Assembly: GCF_900115095.1 (NCBI RefSeq)
Contig: NZ_FOVH01000010.1
Location: 186,001 to 250,000 of the forward strand
Length of the DNA stretch: 64,000 bases
Reading direction: 5' to 3'
DNA from: Actinomadura madurae
GTDB taxonomy: Bacteria; Actinomycetota; Actinomycetes; Streptosporangiales; Streptosporangiaceae
Shown here: positions 1-8,005 of the stretch, piece by piece
How the letters are laid out: each line of letters begins with the position of its first letter
How positions within the stretch are numbered: position 1 is the stretch's first letter
Made by a program: the position numbers and the translations under genes
The notes under the pieces: generated by a model
Told to the model about the DNA's origin: nothing
Seen by the model: only the letters and a program-made list of their open reading frames with translations
Databases searched by the model: none

Positions 1-1811
1 TAGCCGATGAGCCAGCCGAACTCCTCGGGGTCGTCGGCCGTCCCGTACTCGTCGTTCCACGTCTCGCCCAGGCCGAACCGCTCGTACCGCACCATGTCCA
101 GCAGCGGCGCCGAGCAGACGACGGCACGGTACAGGTCGGGACGCTGGGTGAGGGCGGCGCCGACCAGGAGCCCGCCGTTGGACCCACCGGAGATCGCCAG
201 CCGGGACGGCGTCGTCAGGCCGTCCGCGATCAGCTTCTCGGCGGCGGCGTGGAAATCGTCGAACACGTTCTGCTTGCGCTCCCGCATGCCCGCGCGGTGC
301 CACTCCTCACCCTCCTCGGACCCGCCGCGCAGGTTCGCGACCGCGTACACGCCGCCGGCCTCGACCCACGCGAGGACGCTCGCCGAGTAGGACGGCGTGA
401 GCGAGATGTTGAAGCCGCCGTATCCGTAGAGGATCGCGGGCCGGGGGCCGGACAGCCCCGGGCGGGACGCGACCAGCATCCGCACCTGCGTCCCGTCCCG
501 CGAGGTGTAGACGACCTGGCGCGTCTCGATGTCCGGAACGTCGACCGTCCCCGGCGCGGACGCCCACAGGGTCGTCTCCCCGGTGCGGGCGTCGTACCGC
601 ATGACCGACGACGGCGTCACGTTGTCGGTGTAGCCGAACCACGCCTCGTGCCCGCCCTCGGGACGCTCGATGATCCCGCCGATCGAGCCGAGCCCCGGTG
701 CCGGGACGGTCCCGACGCGTTCGCCCGACTCCAGGTCGTGCACGGTGATCTCGCTGACCGCGTGGCGCGTCCAGCCGGCCAGCAGCACCGGGGAGTCGAG
801 GCCGTCGAGGATCGCGAAATCGCTGAGGACGGCCTCGGAATCCTGCGGCACGAGGTCCCGCCACGTCCCGTAGGACAGGTCGGACGGGTCGGCGACGCAC
901 AGCCGGGAGCGGGGCGCGTCGCGGTCGGTGAAGACGTACGCGCGGCCGTCGCGCCCCACGTGCACGCTGGTCTCGGCGTCGACACCCTCCTGCACCGTCC
1001 GCAGCGCGGGCGCCTCGGGCGAGGACGCCGACAGGTCCGCTATCCACAGGTCGTTGCGCGGCGCCGTGCCCTGCGACGCCGAGATCGTGAGCCAGCGCCC
1101 GTCGCGGCTCACGCCGACCCCGTAGTAGTTGGTCTTGTCGCGCCCCGCACCGAAGATCAGCACGTCGCCGGTGTCGGGCTCGGTGCCGACGCGGTGCAGG
1201 TACACGCGCCGGTGGTACTGCTCCTCGCCCGTCGGGACGTCCCGCGCGGGCAGCCGCCGCGTGTAGTAGTACGCCTCGCCGCCCGGCAGCCACGCGACCG
1301 ACGAGTACCGGGCCCGGTCGATCGGCCCCTCCACCCGCGCGCCGGTCGCGACGTCCATCACGTACAGCAGCGACTCCTCGTCCCCGCCGGTCGAGATCTT
1401 GTAGGCCAGCAGGCGGCCCTCCTTGTCGGGCTGCCACCCGTCCAGCGTCGTCGTCCCGGCGGGATCGAGGGCGATCGGGTCCACCAGGACCCGCTCGGAC
1501 CCGTCCGGATCGACCGTGTAGAGCACCGGATGCTCCTGGTCGGCGCCGCGGCGGGTGAAGAACCGCCGCTCGCCCCGCCACACCGGGGACCCGACGCTCC
1601 CCGCGCCGAGCAGCTCCCCGAGCCGCGCCCGCAGCCGCTCCCGCCCCGGCAACGCGTCAACGACCTTGTGGAACAGCCTGTCCTGCGCGGCGAGCCACTG
1701 CCTGGTCTCGTCGCTGCCGGCGTCCTCCAGCCAGCGGTACGGGTCCGCGACCCGGTGACCGTGGATGTCCTCGACGATGTCCTGGCGCTGCGCGGGCGGA
1801 TACGGCGTCAT
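1..1811 (-). CDS. Prolyl oligopeptidase family serine peptidase (S9A), 3' end outside window
   Basis: The product cleaves peptides after proline; family members are cytosolic or secreted and have an N-terminal beta-propeller and a C-terminal alpha/beta hydrolase domain. The start is the ATG at 1811, giving MTPYPPAQRQDIVEDIHGH, followed by the family's DPYRWLE motif. About 600 residues are visible. The propeller covers roughly residues 70-400. The hydrolase domain then shows YGYGGFN, the ANLRGGSEEGEEWH segment and the nucleophile elbow GGSNGG with the catalytic serine. The reading frame runs off the left edge before the catalytic Asp and His, so the last 80-100 residues are missing from the window, not from the gene. 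It is divergent from the 1966 small gene. Family assignment is firm; true substrate size is inferred. Confidence 0.93.
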   Translation of the reverse strand, partial: MTPYPPAQRQDIVEDIHGHRVADPYRWLEDAGSDETRQWLAAQDRLFHKVVDALPGRERLRARLGELLGAGSVGSPVWRGERRFFTRRGADQEHPVLYTVDPDGSERVLVDPIALDPAGTTTLDGWQPDKEGRLLAYKISTGGDEESLLYVMDVATGARVEGPIDRARYSSVAWLPGGEAYYYTRRLPARDVPTGEEQYHRRVYLHRVGTEPDTGDVLIFGAGRDKTNYYGVGVSRDGRWLTISASQGTAPRNDLWIADLSASSPEAPALRTVQEGVDAETSVHVGRDGRAYVFTDRDAPRSRLCVADPSDLSYGTWRDLVPQDSEAVLSDFAILDGLDSPVLLAGWTRHAVSEITVHDLESGERVGTVPAPGLGSIGGIIERPEGGHEAWFGYTDNVTPSSVMRYDARTGETTLWASAPGTVDVPDIETRQVVYTSRDGTQVRMLVASRPGLSGPRPAILYGYGGFNISLTPSYSASVLAWVEAGGVYAVANLRGGSEEGEEWHRAGMRERKQNVFDDFHAAAEKLIADGLTTPSRLAISGGSNGGLLVGAALTQRPDLYRAVVCSAPLLDMVRYERFGLGETWNDEYGTADDPEEFGWLIG

Positions 1812-1965
1812 GAATGCACCTTATTGGCCGCCCGGACCGCCCGTTGCGGGCGCTCCCACCAGGGCGCGCGTTCGAGCCGGCCGCCGGCGGGAAATGAATG
1901 GGGTAGCGAACGGGCTCCCTCAGACGCCACACTGATGTGGTCGGGTCGCCCCTGGGGAGGTCCTC

Positions 1966-2073
1966 ATGGCGAGTGAGCAGGTGCCGGAGACGATAATCGG
2001 GCCTCGGTGGGAGGCGCGCCCAGACGCGCCCACCGAGGCGACAGACCAGCAGTGCCCGGTGGAGGGCGTCTGA
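1966..2073 (+). CDS. Small 35-residue protein, translationally coupled to HNH gene
   Basis: This short open frame begins MASEQVPETIIGPRWEA and ends with CPVEGV. A very good Shine-Dalgarno (GGGGAGG, five bases before the ATG) precedes it. Its TGA stop overlaps the ATG of the HNH gene (TGATG at 2071-2075), which is the usual geometry of translational coupling. I do not recognise a domain. The peptide is acidic, with one tryptophan and one cysteine, and has no membrane segment. It may be a real small protein or a leader peptide that meters translation of the downstream nuclease. The ribosome site and the overlap are seen directly; the role is unknown. Confidence 0.6.
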   Translation: MASEQVPETIIGPRWEARPDAPTEATDQQCPVEGV

Positions 2074-2582
2074 TGAGACAGGTCCTCCTCCTGAACGCGA
2101 CGTACGAACCACTGACCACGCTCCCGCTCAGGCGGGCCGTCTGCCTCGTGCTTCGCGAGAAGGCGGAGATCGTCCATCACGACACCTCCGGCGCCGTGCT
2201 CCACTCCGCCACCATGACGGTCGAGGTCCCCTCCGTCATCCGCCTCCGCCGCTACGTCCGGATCCCGTTCCGCACCCGCGTGCCCCTCACCCGCGCCGCG
2301 CTGATGCGCCGCGACAACTTCCGCTGCGTCTACTGCGGCCGCCGCGCCGAGACGATCGACCACGTCCACCCGCGCAGCCGCGGAGGCAAGCACGTCTGGG
2401 AGAACTGCGTCGCCTCCTGCATGACCTGCAACCACAGCAAGGCCGACCGGCTCCTGTCCGAACTCGGCTGGAGCCTCAGCGTCACCCCCGCCGTCCCCCG
2501 AGGCGCCCACTGGCGCCTCATCGGCCTGGTCCACGACGGCGACCCCCAATGGGCGGCGTACGTGACCGAACCAGCGGCGTGA
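2073..2582 (+). CDS. HNH endonuclease family protein
   Basis: 169 residues of the actinobacterial HNH type that begins MRQVLLLNATYEPL. An N-terminal beta-rich region of about 80 residues leads to the nuclease core. The core shows the CVYCG zinc knuckle, the IDHVHPRSRGG catalytic segment (His of HNH) and the CMTCNHSKADR second knuckle. Four cysteines probably bind a structural zinc, and the His/Asn residues bind the catalytic metal. The start at 2073 is chosen because GGAGG lies nearby and the preceding 35-codon gene ends in TGATG; an upstream in-frame start at 2007 lacks a ribosome site. Members are found as stand-alone chromosomal genes in many actinomycetes, and their physiological DNA target is not established. 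Confidence 0.9.
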   Translation: MRQVLLLNATYEPLTTLPLRRAVCLVLREKAEIVHHDTSGAVLHSATMTVEVPSVIRLRRYVRIPFRTRVPLTRAALMRRDNFRCVYCGRRAETIDHVHPRSRGGKHVWENCVASCMTCNHSKADRLLSELGWSLSVTPAVPRGAHWRLIGLVHDGDPQWAAYVTEPAA

Positions 2583-2606
2583 ACTCCCCGGGGCTGTGTT
2601 GGCCCA

Positions 2607-2630
2607 GGGGGGGCGACCCCTGAAACCCCC
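2607..2630. repeat. Short G-run/C-run palindromic repeat (copy 1)
   Basis: Seven G, CGA, four C, then TGAAACCCCC lies 25 bases after the HNH stop codon. It is the most divergent member of the family also seen at 12083, 17256 and 63328, which share a G-run, a short TCG/CGA centre, a C-run and a second C- or G-run a few bases away. Here it could fold as a stem-loop downstream of the HNH gene. Confidence 0.5.
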
Positions 2631-2703
2631 GTCACTACGGGCATGCGCGTTCCGCTCGCTCCACTCGCCTGCCCGTGATGGTGGCTGAGGTTATTCTGGG
2701 AGC

Positions 2704-2916
2704 GTGCCTCGTTATGACTATCGCTGCCGTGCGTGCGGGTCGACCTTTGAGGTCTCCCGGCCGATGATCAATGCTTCCGATCCGGCGCCCTGTCCGGACG
2801 GGCATGACGACACGGTGAAACTGCTCTCGACGGTCGCCGTCACCGGGGCGGCCCGGCCCGGCGCGTCGCCGCCGTCCGGTGGGGGCTGCTGCGGCGGGGG
2901 GTGCTGCTCCTCCTAG
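2704..2916 (+). CDS. FmdB-family zinc ribbon protein
   Basis: 70 residues starting at GTG 2704 with MPRYDYRCRACG, the diagnostic N-terminus of the FmdB putative regulatory family. The first CxxC (CRAC) and a later Cys in APCPDGH form an incomplete zinc ribbon. The C-terminal tail is glycine and cysteine rich (GGGCCGGGCC), which is common in the family. FmdB proteins are small, cytosolic and of uncertain function; some lie near formamidase or mechanosensitive channel genes, but neither is here. The stop codon overlaps that of the convergent DUF1330 gene through a shared CTAG at 2913-2916. Confidence 0.88.
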   Translation: MPRYDYRCRACGSTFEVSRPMINASDPAPCPDGHDDTVKLLSTVAVTGAARPGASPPSGGGCCGGGCCSS

Positions 2917-3260
2917 CCGTTCTGGGCGGCGCGCATCGCTCGGCCGGTGGCCGCGGCGTCGTAGTCCTCCGGGACGCCCTGGAGGAGGACGGCCGTGCCC
3001 GGGACGTGGTCGGTGCGCATCGGCAGGATCGCCTGGTAGGCGTCCGACTCGTACCAGGCGCGGGCGCTGTCCATGTCGGGGAACTCGATCAGCACGTAGC
3101 CGCCGTCCAGCGGGCCCTCGATGACCTCGGCGGGCGTGTTGTGGACGAGGAAGCGGCCGCCGAACGGGTCCATGGTGGCCTGAATGCGCTCGATGTAGGT
3201 GAAGACGTCGTCGTGCAGCGGCGGCTGGGGGCGCAGGTGGGCGAGAGCGTAGGCGGTCAT
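2913..3260 (-). CDS. DUF1330 domain protein
   Basis: 115 residues starting MTAYALAHLRPQ at the ATG at 3260, behind a GGAGAT ribosome site. It is a single ferredoxin-like alpha/beta domain of the dimeric alpha-beta barrel type. The DUF1330 pattern is visible: a YxERIQ helix, PFGGRFL, GxxVLIEFPDMDSARAWYES and YQAILPMR. The size is about 15-20 residues longer than the bare domain. Members are cytosolic and mostly uncharacterised; some bind small hydrophobic ligands. It stands alone, convergent with the FmdB gene and 92 bases downstream of the ilvD stop on the same strand. Confidence 0.88.
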   Translation of the reverse strand: MTAYALAHLRPQPPLHDDVFTYIERIQATMDPFGGRFLVHNTPAEVIEGPLDGGYVLIEFPDMDSARAWYESDAYQAILPMRTDHVPGTAVLLQGVPEDYDAAATGRAMRAAQNG

Positions 3261-3352
3261 CGGGATCTCCTTCGGTGGTGAGTGCCGGCCTGTCCGGCAC
3301 CCACCACTCTGTCGCCCGAGGGGAATGCGGGCGATTACCCGATGGGTAATGC

Positions 3353-5209
3353 TCAGAGGCGCTCGAGCTGCGACACGTCGCGGGCGGCGCCCGTGGACGC
3401 GGACGTCGCCATCGCGGCGTAGGCGCGCAGGGCGGCGCTGACCGGGCGGTGCCGGTCGCGCGGCCGGTAGCCGCCGAGGTCGGCGAGGAGCTTCTCCCGC
3501 CGGATCTCCAGCTCGTTGGACGGGACGTCCAGCTCCAGCACCCGGTTCGGGATGTCGATCACGACGCGGTCGCCGTCCTCGACGAGGGCGATGACGCCGC
3601 CGCCCGCGGCCTCGGGGGAGGCGTGCCCGATGGACAGCCCGGACGTGCCGCCGGAGAACCGCCCGTCGGTGACGAGGGCGCACGCCTTGCCGAGCCCGCG
3701 GCCCTTGAGGAAGCTCGTCGGGTACAGCATCTCCTGCATGCCGGGGCCGCCCTTCGGGCCCTCGTAGCGGATCACCACCACGTCGCCGGCCTTGACCTCG
3801 CCGCCGAGGATGCCCTCGACGGCCTGCTCCTGCGACTCGAAGACGACGGCGGGGCCGGTGAAGGTCCAGAGCTCCTCCTCCACGCCGGCGGTCTTGACGA
3901 TCGCGCCGTCGGGCGCGATGTTGCCGCGCAGGACGGCCAGGCCGCCGTCGGCGGTGTAGGCGTGCTCGGCGGAGCGGATGCAGCCGTTCTCGCGGTCGAG
4001 GTCGAGCGACTCCCAGCGGGCGCTCTGCGAGAAGGCGGAGGTGCTGCGGACGCCGCCGGGCGCGGCGTGGAACAGCTCCACGGCCTCCGGCAGGACGTCG
4101 GGGGAGCGGACGTCCCACTTGGCGACGAACTCGTCCAGCGACGCCGAGTGGATCGAGTGGGCGGAGCGGTTCAGCAGCCCGGCCCGGTTCAGCTCGCCGA
4201 GCAGGGCGGGGATGCCGCCGGCGCGGTGGCAGTCCTCGACGTGGTACGTGCCGGTGGCCGGGGCCAGCTTGCAGATGCACGGGACGCGGCGTGACACGGC
4301 GTCGATGTCGGTGAGCCCGAAGTCGACGCCGGCCTCGGTCGCGGCGGCGAGCAGGTGCAGGATCGTGTTGGTCGAGCCGCCCATCGCGACGTCGAGGACC
4401 ATGGCGTTCTCGAACGCGTCGCGGGTGGCGATGCTCAGCGGCAGGACGGACTCGTCGTCGTTGTCGTAGTAGCGGCGGGCGACGTCCACGACGGCGCGTC
4501 CGGCGTCCTCGTAGAGGCCGCGGCGGGCGGTGTGGGTGGCGAGGACGGTGCCGTTGCCGGGCAGCGCCAGCCCGATCGCCTCGGTGAGGCAGTTCATCGA
4601 GTTGGCGGTGAACATGCCGGAGCAGGACCCGCAGGTCGGGCAGGCGCTCTCCTCCATCTCCAGCAGCGTGTCCTCGGACGTGGACGCGTCGGCGGAGGCG
4701 ATGATCGGGTCGATCAGGTCGAGCTTGTTGCCGCCCATGACGCCCTGGACGGGCTTGCCGGCCTCCATCGGGCCGCCGGAGACGAACACGGTCGGGATGT
4801 TCAGCCGCAGCGCGGCCAGCAGCATCCCCGGCGTGATCTTGTCGCAGTTGGAGACGCAGACCAGGGCGTCGGCGCAGTGCGCGTTGACCATGTACTCGAT
4901 CGCGTCGGCGATGACCTCGCGGGACGGCAGCGAGTACAGCATGCCGTCGTGGCCCATCGCGATGCCGTCGTCCACGGCGATGGTGTTGAACTCGCGGGGC
5001 ACCCCGCCCGCCTCGCGGACCGCGCCGGCGACGACCTTGCCGACCTCGTCCAGGTGGACGTGGCCGGGCACGAACTGGGTGAAGCTGTTGGCCACCGCGA
5101 CGATCGGCTTGCCGAAGTCCTCGCGTTCGACGCCGCTGGCCCGCATGAGCGCGCGGGCGCCCGCCATGTTCCTGCCATGGGTGACCGTGCGTGACCTGAG
5201 CGGTGGCAT
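3353..5209 (-). CDS. ilvD: Dihydroxy-acid dehydratase
   Basis: Converts 2,3-dihydroxy-isovalerate and -methylvalerate to the 2-keto acids, the third common step of valine and isoleucine synthesis, in the cytosol. The 618-residue protein has the family's CVSNCDKITPGM motif and the ACPTCGSCSGMFTANSMN segment. Cysteines from these two regions and from GTYHVEDCH ligate the Fe-S cluster. The C-terminal DGRFSGGTSGLSIGH motif is intact. I start at ATG 5209 because GAGAGG lies just upstream; an in-frame ATG at 5254 lacks a ribosome site. The gene stands alone, not in an ilvBNC operon. An intrinsic terminator at 5388-5415 separates it from the upstream gene, so it has its own promoter in 5210-5387. 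Confidence 0.97.
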   Translation of the reverse strand: MPPLRSRTVTHGRNMAGARALMRASGVEREDFGKPIVAVANSFTQFVPGHVHLDEVGKVVAGAVREAGGVPREFNTIAVDDGIAMGHDGMLYSLPSREVIADAIEYMVNAHCADALVCVSNCDKITPGMLLAALRLNIPTVFVSGGPMEAGKPVQGVMGGNKLDLIDPIIASADASTSEDTLLEMEESACPTCGSCSGMFTANSMNCLTEAIGLALPGNGTVLATHTARRGLYEDAGRAVVDVARRYYDNDDESVLPLSIATRDAFENAMVLDVAMGGSTNTILHLLAAATEAGVDFGLTDIDAVSRRVPCICKLAPATGTYHVEDCHRAGGIPALLGELNRAGLLNRSAHSIHSASLDEFVAKWDVRSPDVLPEAVELFHAAPGGVRSTSAFSQSARWESLDLDRENGCIRSAEHAYTADGGLAVLRGNIAPDGAIVKTAGVEEELWTFTGPAVVFESQEQAVEGILGGEVKAGDVVVIRYEGPKGGPGMQEMLYPTSFLKGRGLGKACALVTDGRFSGGTSGLSIGHASPEAAGGGVIALVEDGDRVVIDIPNRVLELDVPSNELEIRREKLLADLGGYRPRDRHRPVSAALRAYAAMATSASTGAARDVSQLERL

Positions 5210-5387
5210 TGTGACCTCTCCAACCTGTGACGTGCCGGACGACGGGCCGCGCATGGTTCGGCGTGGCGGTACGGGTCGCCTGGGGAAGCGTGTGCTCGCA
5301 GCGGCGGATCGCGGCGCTGCCGCCGGCTCGGCGGAGGTCGCGCGCGGGCCGGCCCGTCCCCGATGCTACCAACCGGCGGAGGGCGTG

Positions 5388-5415
5388 AAAAAAGCCGGGA
5401 CGACGGTGTCCCGGC
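5388..5415 (-). terminator. Intrinsic terminator after the NERD gene
   Basis: On the minus strand an 8-bp perfect stem (GCCGGGAC/GTCCCGGC, loop of six) is followed by six T. It lies 75 bases past the stop of the NERD gene and upstream of ilvD. This is the clearest rho-independent terminator in the window and separates the two minus-strand genes. Confidence 0.85.
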
Positions 5416-5490
5416 CTGCCCGTCCTCGGGCGCCCGGCTCGCGGCCGGGCCGTGCGGTGGGCGGCCCGGGGAAGCAGGCCGCCCCCTGAC

Positions 5491-6363
5491 CTACTCGGGG
5501 TACTTCGGCGGCAGGGCCTGCTCGGCCGCCTGGAAGATCCGCCGGACGTCGCCGTCGGTGAGGATCTTCGGACGGCGGCGCAGGTACGAGCGCGCCCGGT
5601 TGCCGGCGTAGACGTCCACCTCGCGGACCCGCATGACCTTCCACGGGATGGACGGGCCGTAGATCGCCACGGACGGCTGGACGGGCACGTCGAACCCGAC
5701 CCGCTCGCCGAGGATGCTGCTGGCCTGCTGGGCCTCCCAGCGTGCCTCGTCCAGGCGGTCCTTCTTGTTGAAGGGGCCGTGGAAGAGCTTGAGGTGGGAC
5801 ATGGTGCGCACGGGGAGGCGCTTGTCCCACTTCTCCGAGTCGATGGCGTAGACGCCGCTCGGCCCGATCACCAGGTGGTCGATCCGCCCGTCGCTGACGC
5901 CCTCGTCGTCCCGGGGGACGGCCCGCGCGTGCAGCACGAGGTAGCCGTTGCGCTGCAGCGACTTCAGTTGCCGCTCGGTGCGCCGTTCGGCCGCCGAGGA
6001 CTTCTGCCAGGCGGTGACGGAGGAGCTCTTGCGGGACTGCCGGACGACGTCGCCGATGACCACGAGGACCGCGACGGTGACGCCGAGCCGCCAGCCGAAC
6101 ACGAGCAGGACCGCGAGGCCGGCGACGACGGCCACGCCGATCCGCCACATCCACCGGCGCGTCCGGGGGTCGTCCAGCAGCGTCGCGGCGGTGTCCTCCT
6201 CGGGTCGCTCCTTCACCGGAGCCTGCTGATGGTGCTCACGCCTCTCCTCCGAGCGTGTCTCCTCGGTGTCGGCCTGGGGCCGTCCTCTGGCTTGTCCCTG
6301 CATGTTGCCCCGCTCCACGATCGCCATGAGTGACGCTCCGTATTCCTCTCCCATCGGGGGCAT
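5491..6363 (-). CDS. NERD-domain membrane protein
   Basis: Up to 290 residues. A charged N-terminal region of about 70 residues is followed by two close transmembrane helices (IGVAVVAGLAVLLVFGW and LGVTVAVLVVIGDVV). The cytosolic C-terminal half is a NERD (nuclease-related) domain of the PD-(D/E)xK type. Visible signatures are the SDGRIDHLVIGPSGVYAID segment and a later region with SIPW and VDVYAGN. Whether it cuts DNA is unknown; the canonical K after the ID is shifted (IDSEKWDK). GGAGG sits three bases before the ATG at 6363; ATG at 6354 would have better spacing and 6327 is a third option. It is followed by the terminator at 5388 and is divergent from the amidase. Confidence 0.85.
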   Translation of the reverse strand: MPPMGEEYGASLMAIVERGNMQGQARGRPQADTEETRSEERREHHQQAPVKERPEEDTAATLLDDPRTRRWMWRIGVAVVAGLAVLLVFGWRLGVTVAVLVVIGDVVRQSRKSSSVTAWQKSSAAERRTERQLKSLQRNGYLVLHARAVPRDDEGVSDGRIDHLVIGPSGVYAIDSEKWDKRLPVRTMSHLKLFHGPFNKKDRLDEARWEAQQASSILGERVGFDVPVQPSVAIYGPSIPWKVMRVREVDVYAGNRARSYLRRRPKILTDGDVRRIFQAAEQALPPKYPE

Positions 6364-6552
6364 GATCCTCCGTGCGCAGAGTAATCATCGATCGGGTCGT
6401 CGCCTAGTCATGGGGGGTTCATAGTTTTGTCGCCCCGGGACGGTGATTCACTTACGGCACGGACGGGTAGACCGGTATTCATCTCCCTTCACCGATGTTG
6501 TCCTGTCTGCCCTCTTTGATGCCCGCGCACACGGCGTCTAGCGTTCCGGTTT

Positions 6553-7977
6553 GTGACACAAACCCATGACCTCAGCGCCACCCGGATGGCGACCGCCGTA
6601 CGCACGAGGGAAGTATCTCCGGTCGAGCTCGCCGACCACTATCTGGCCCGCATCGAACGGCTCAACGAGCAGGTCGGCGCCTACGTGACGGTCACCGCCG
6701 AACGCGCCCGCGAGGAGGCGCGCCGCGCTGAGAAGGCGGTGACGGACGCCGCGGACCCCGCGGACCTGCCGCCGCTGCACGGCGTCCCGGTCCCGATCAA
6801 GGACCTCAACATGGTGAACGGCGTCCGGATCACGTTCGGCTCGGCCGTCTACGCCGACCTGACGGGCTTCGCGGACGACAACGTGGTGGCCAAGCTGGCG
6901 GACGCGGGGACGGTCCTGCTCGGCAAGACCACGACGCCGGAGTTCGGGCTGCCCTGCTACACCGAGGGGGACGTGTCGCCCCCGGCCCGGACGCCGTGGG
7001 ACACCTCCCGGTCGGCGGGCGGCTCCAGCGGCGGCGCCGCGGCGGCGGTCGCGTCCGGGCTGGCGCCGGTCGCGCAGGGCAGCGACGGCGGCGGCTCGAT
7101 CCGGATCCCCAGCAGCGCCTGCGGGCTCTTCGGGATCAAGCCGACCCGCGGCCGGATCTCGCAGGGGCCGGTCATCCCGGACCTGTTCGGGCTGTCCACG
7201 AACGGGCCGATCACCCGGACCGTCCGCGACGCCGCCCTCATGCTGGACGTGATGTCGGGCCACATGCCCGGCGACCTGTTCCGGGCGCCGGAGCCGGACG
7301 CGCCGTTCCTGTCCCACGCCGACCGGCCGCCCGGCCGGCTGCGCATCGCGCGGAGCCTCCGGCCGCCGGTGCCGGACGTCGAGGTGCACCCGGACTGCGT
7401 CGCCGCCTACGAGGACGCGTCCGCGCTCCTGGAGGAGCTGGGCCACGAGATCGTCGACCTGCCGCAGGTGCTCGGCTCGGACCTCGTGCCCCACTTCGCG
7501 ACGCTGTGGGGCGTGATGGCGACGATGACGCCCGTCCCGGAGGAGAGCGAGCACCTGCTCCAGCCGCTGACCCGCCACCTGCGCGCGTACGGCGACAAGA
7601 CGCCGGCGCCGAAGCTTTTCCAGGCGCACGCCGCGCTGCAGGGCGCGCTGCGCGCCGCGTTCCCGGTGATGGACGAGTTCGACGCGATCCTGCATCCGAC
7701 GCTGGCCATGCCGCCCGTCCCGATCGGGTACTTCCACGACCTGGAGCCCGCGGAGAACTTCCGGCGCCAGACGCACTTCACGCCGTTCTGCGCGATGTAC
7801 AACATCTCGGGGCAGCCGGCGGTGAACGTCCCGCTGCACTGGAACGAGCAGGGCCTGCCCATCGGGATCATGCTCGCCGGGCGGCTCGGCGGGGAGGGCA
7901 CGCTGATCTCGCTGTCCGCCCAGCTGGAGGAGGCCCGCCCGTGGACCGACCGCAAGCCCGCGATCTGGACGGCGTGA
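6553..7977 (+). CDS. Amidase signature family hydrolase
   Basis: 474 residues. The Ser-cisSer-Lys catalytic triad is visible: the lysine in PVPIKDLNM, the cis-serine in the glycine-rich SRSAGGSSGGAAAA segment and the nucleophilic serine in GSDGGGSIRIP. The C-terminal NISGQPAVNVPL and GLPIGIML segments are also typical. Such cytosolic enzymes hydrolyse small amides (GatA is the best-known relative), but no GatB/GatC partner is here, so a role in Asn/Gln-tRNA formation is unlikely; the substrate is unknown. GTG 6553 is the first in-frame start; the preceding region shows no strong ribosome site, so translation may begin at the ATG 33 bases later. A second amidase of the same family lies at 24472-25893. 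Confidence 0.9.
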   Translation: MTQTHDLSATRMATAVRTREVSPVELADHYLARIERLNEQVGAYVTVTAERAREEARRAEKAVTDAADPADLPPLHGVPVPIKDLNMVNGVRITFGSAVYADLTGFADDNVVAKLADAGTVLLGKTTTPEFGLPCYTEGDVSPPARTPWDTSRSAGGSSGGAAAAVASGLAPVAQGSDGGGSIRIPSSACGLFGIKPTRGRISQGPVIPDLFGLSTNGPITRTVRDAALMLDVMSGHMPGDLFRAPEPDAPFLSHADRPPGRLRIARSLRPPVPDVEVHPDCVAAYEDASALLEELGHEIVDLPQVLGSDLVPHFATLWGVMATMTPVPEESEHLLQPLTRHLRAYGDKTPAPKLFQAHAALQGALRAAFPVMDEFDAILHPTLAMPPVPIGYFHDLEPAENFRRQTHFTPFCAMYNISGQPAVNVPLHWNEQGLPIGIMLAGRLGGEGTLISLSAQLEEARPWTDRKPAIWTA

Positions 7978-8005
7978 GCCCGCCCGCACCGGGCATGGTG
8001 CAGGC

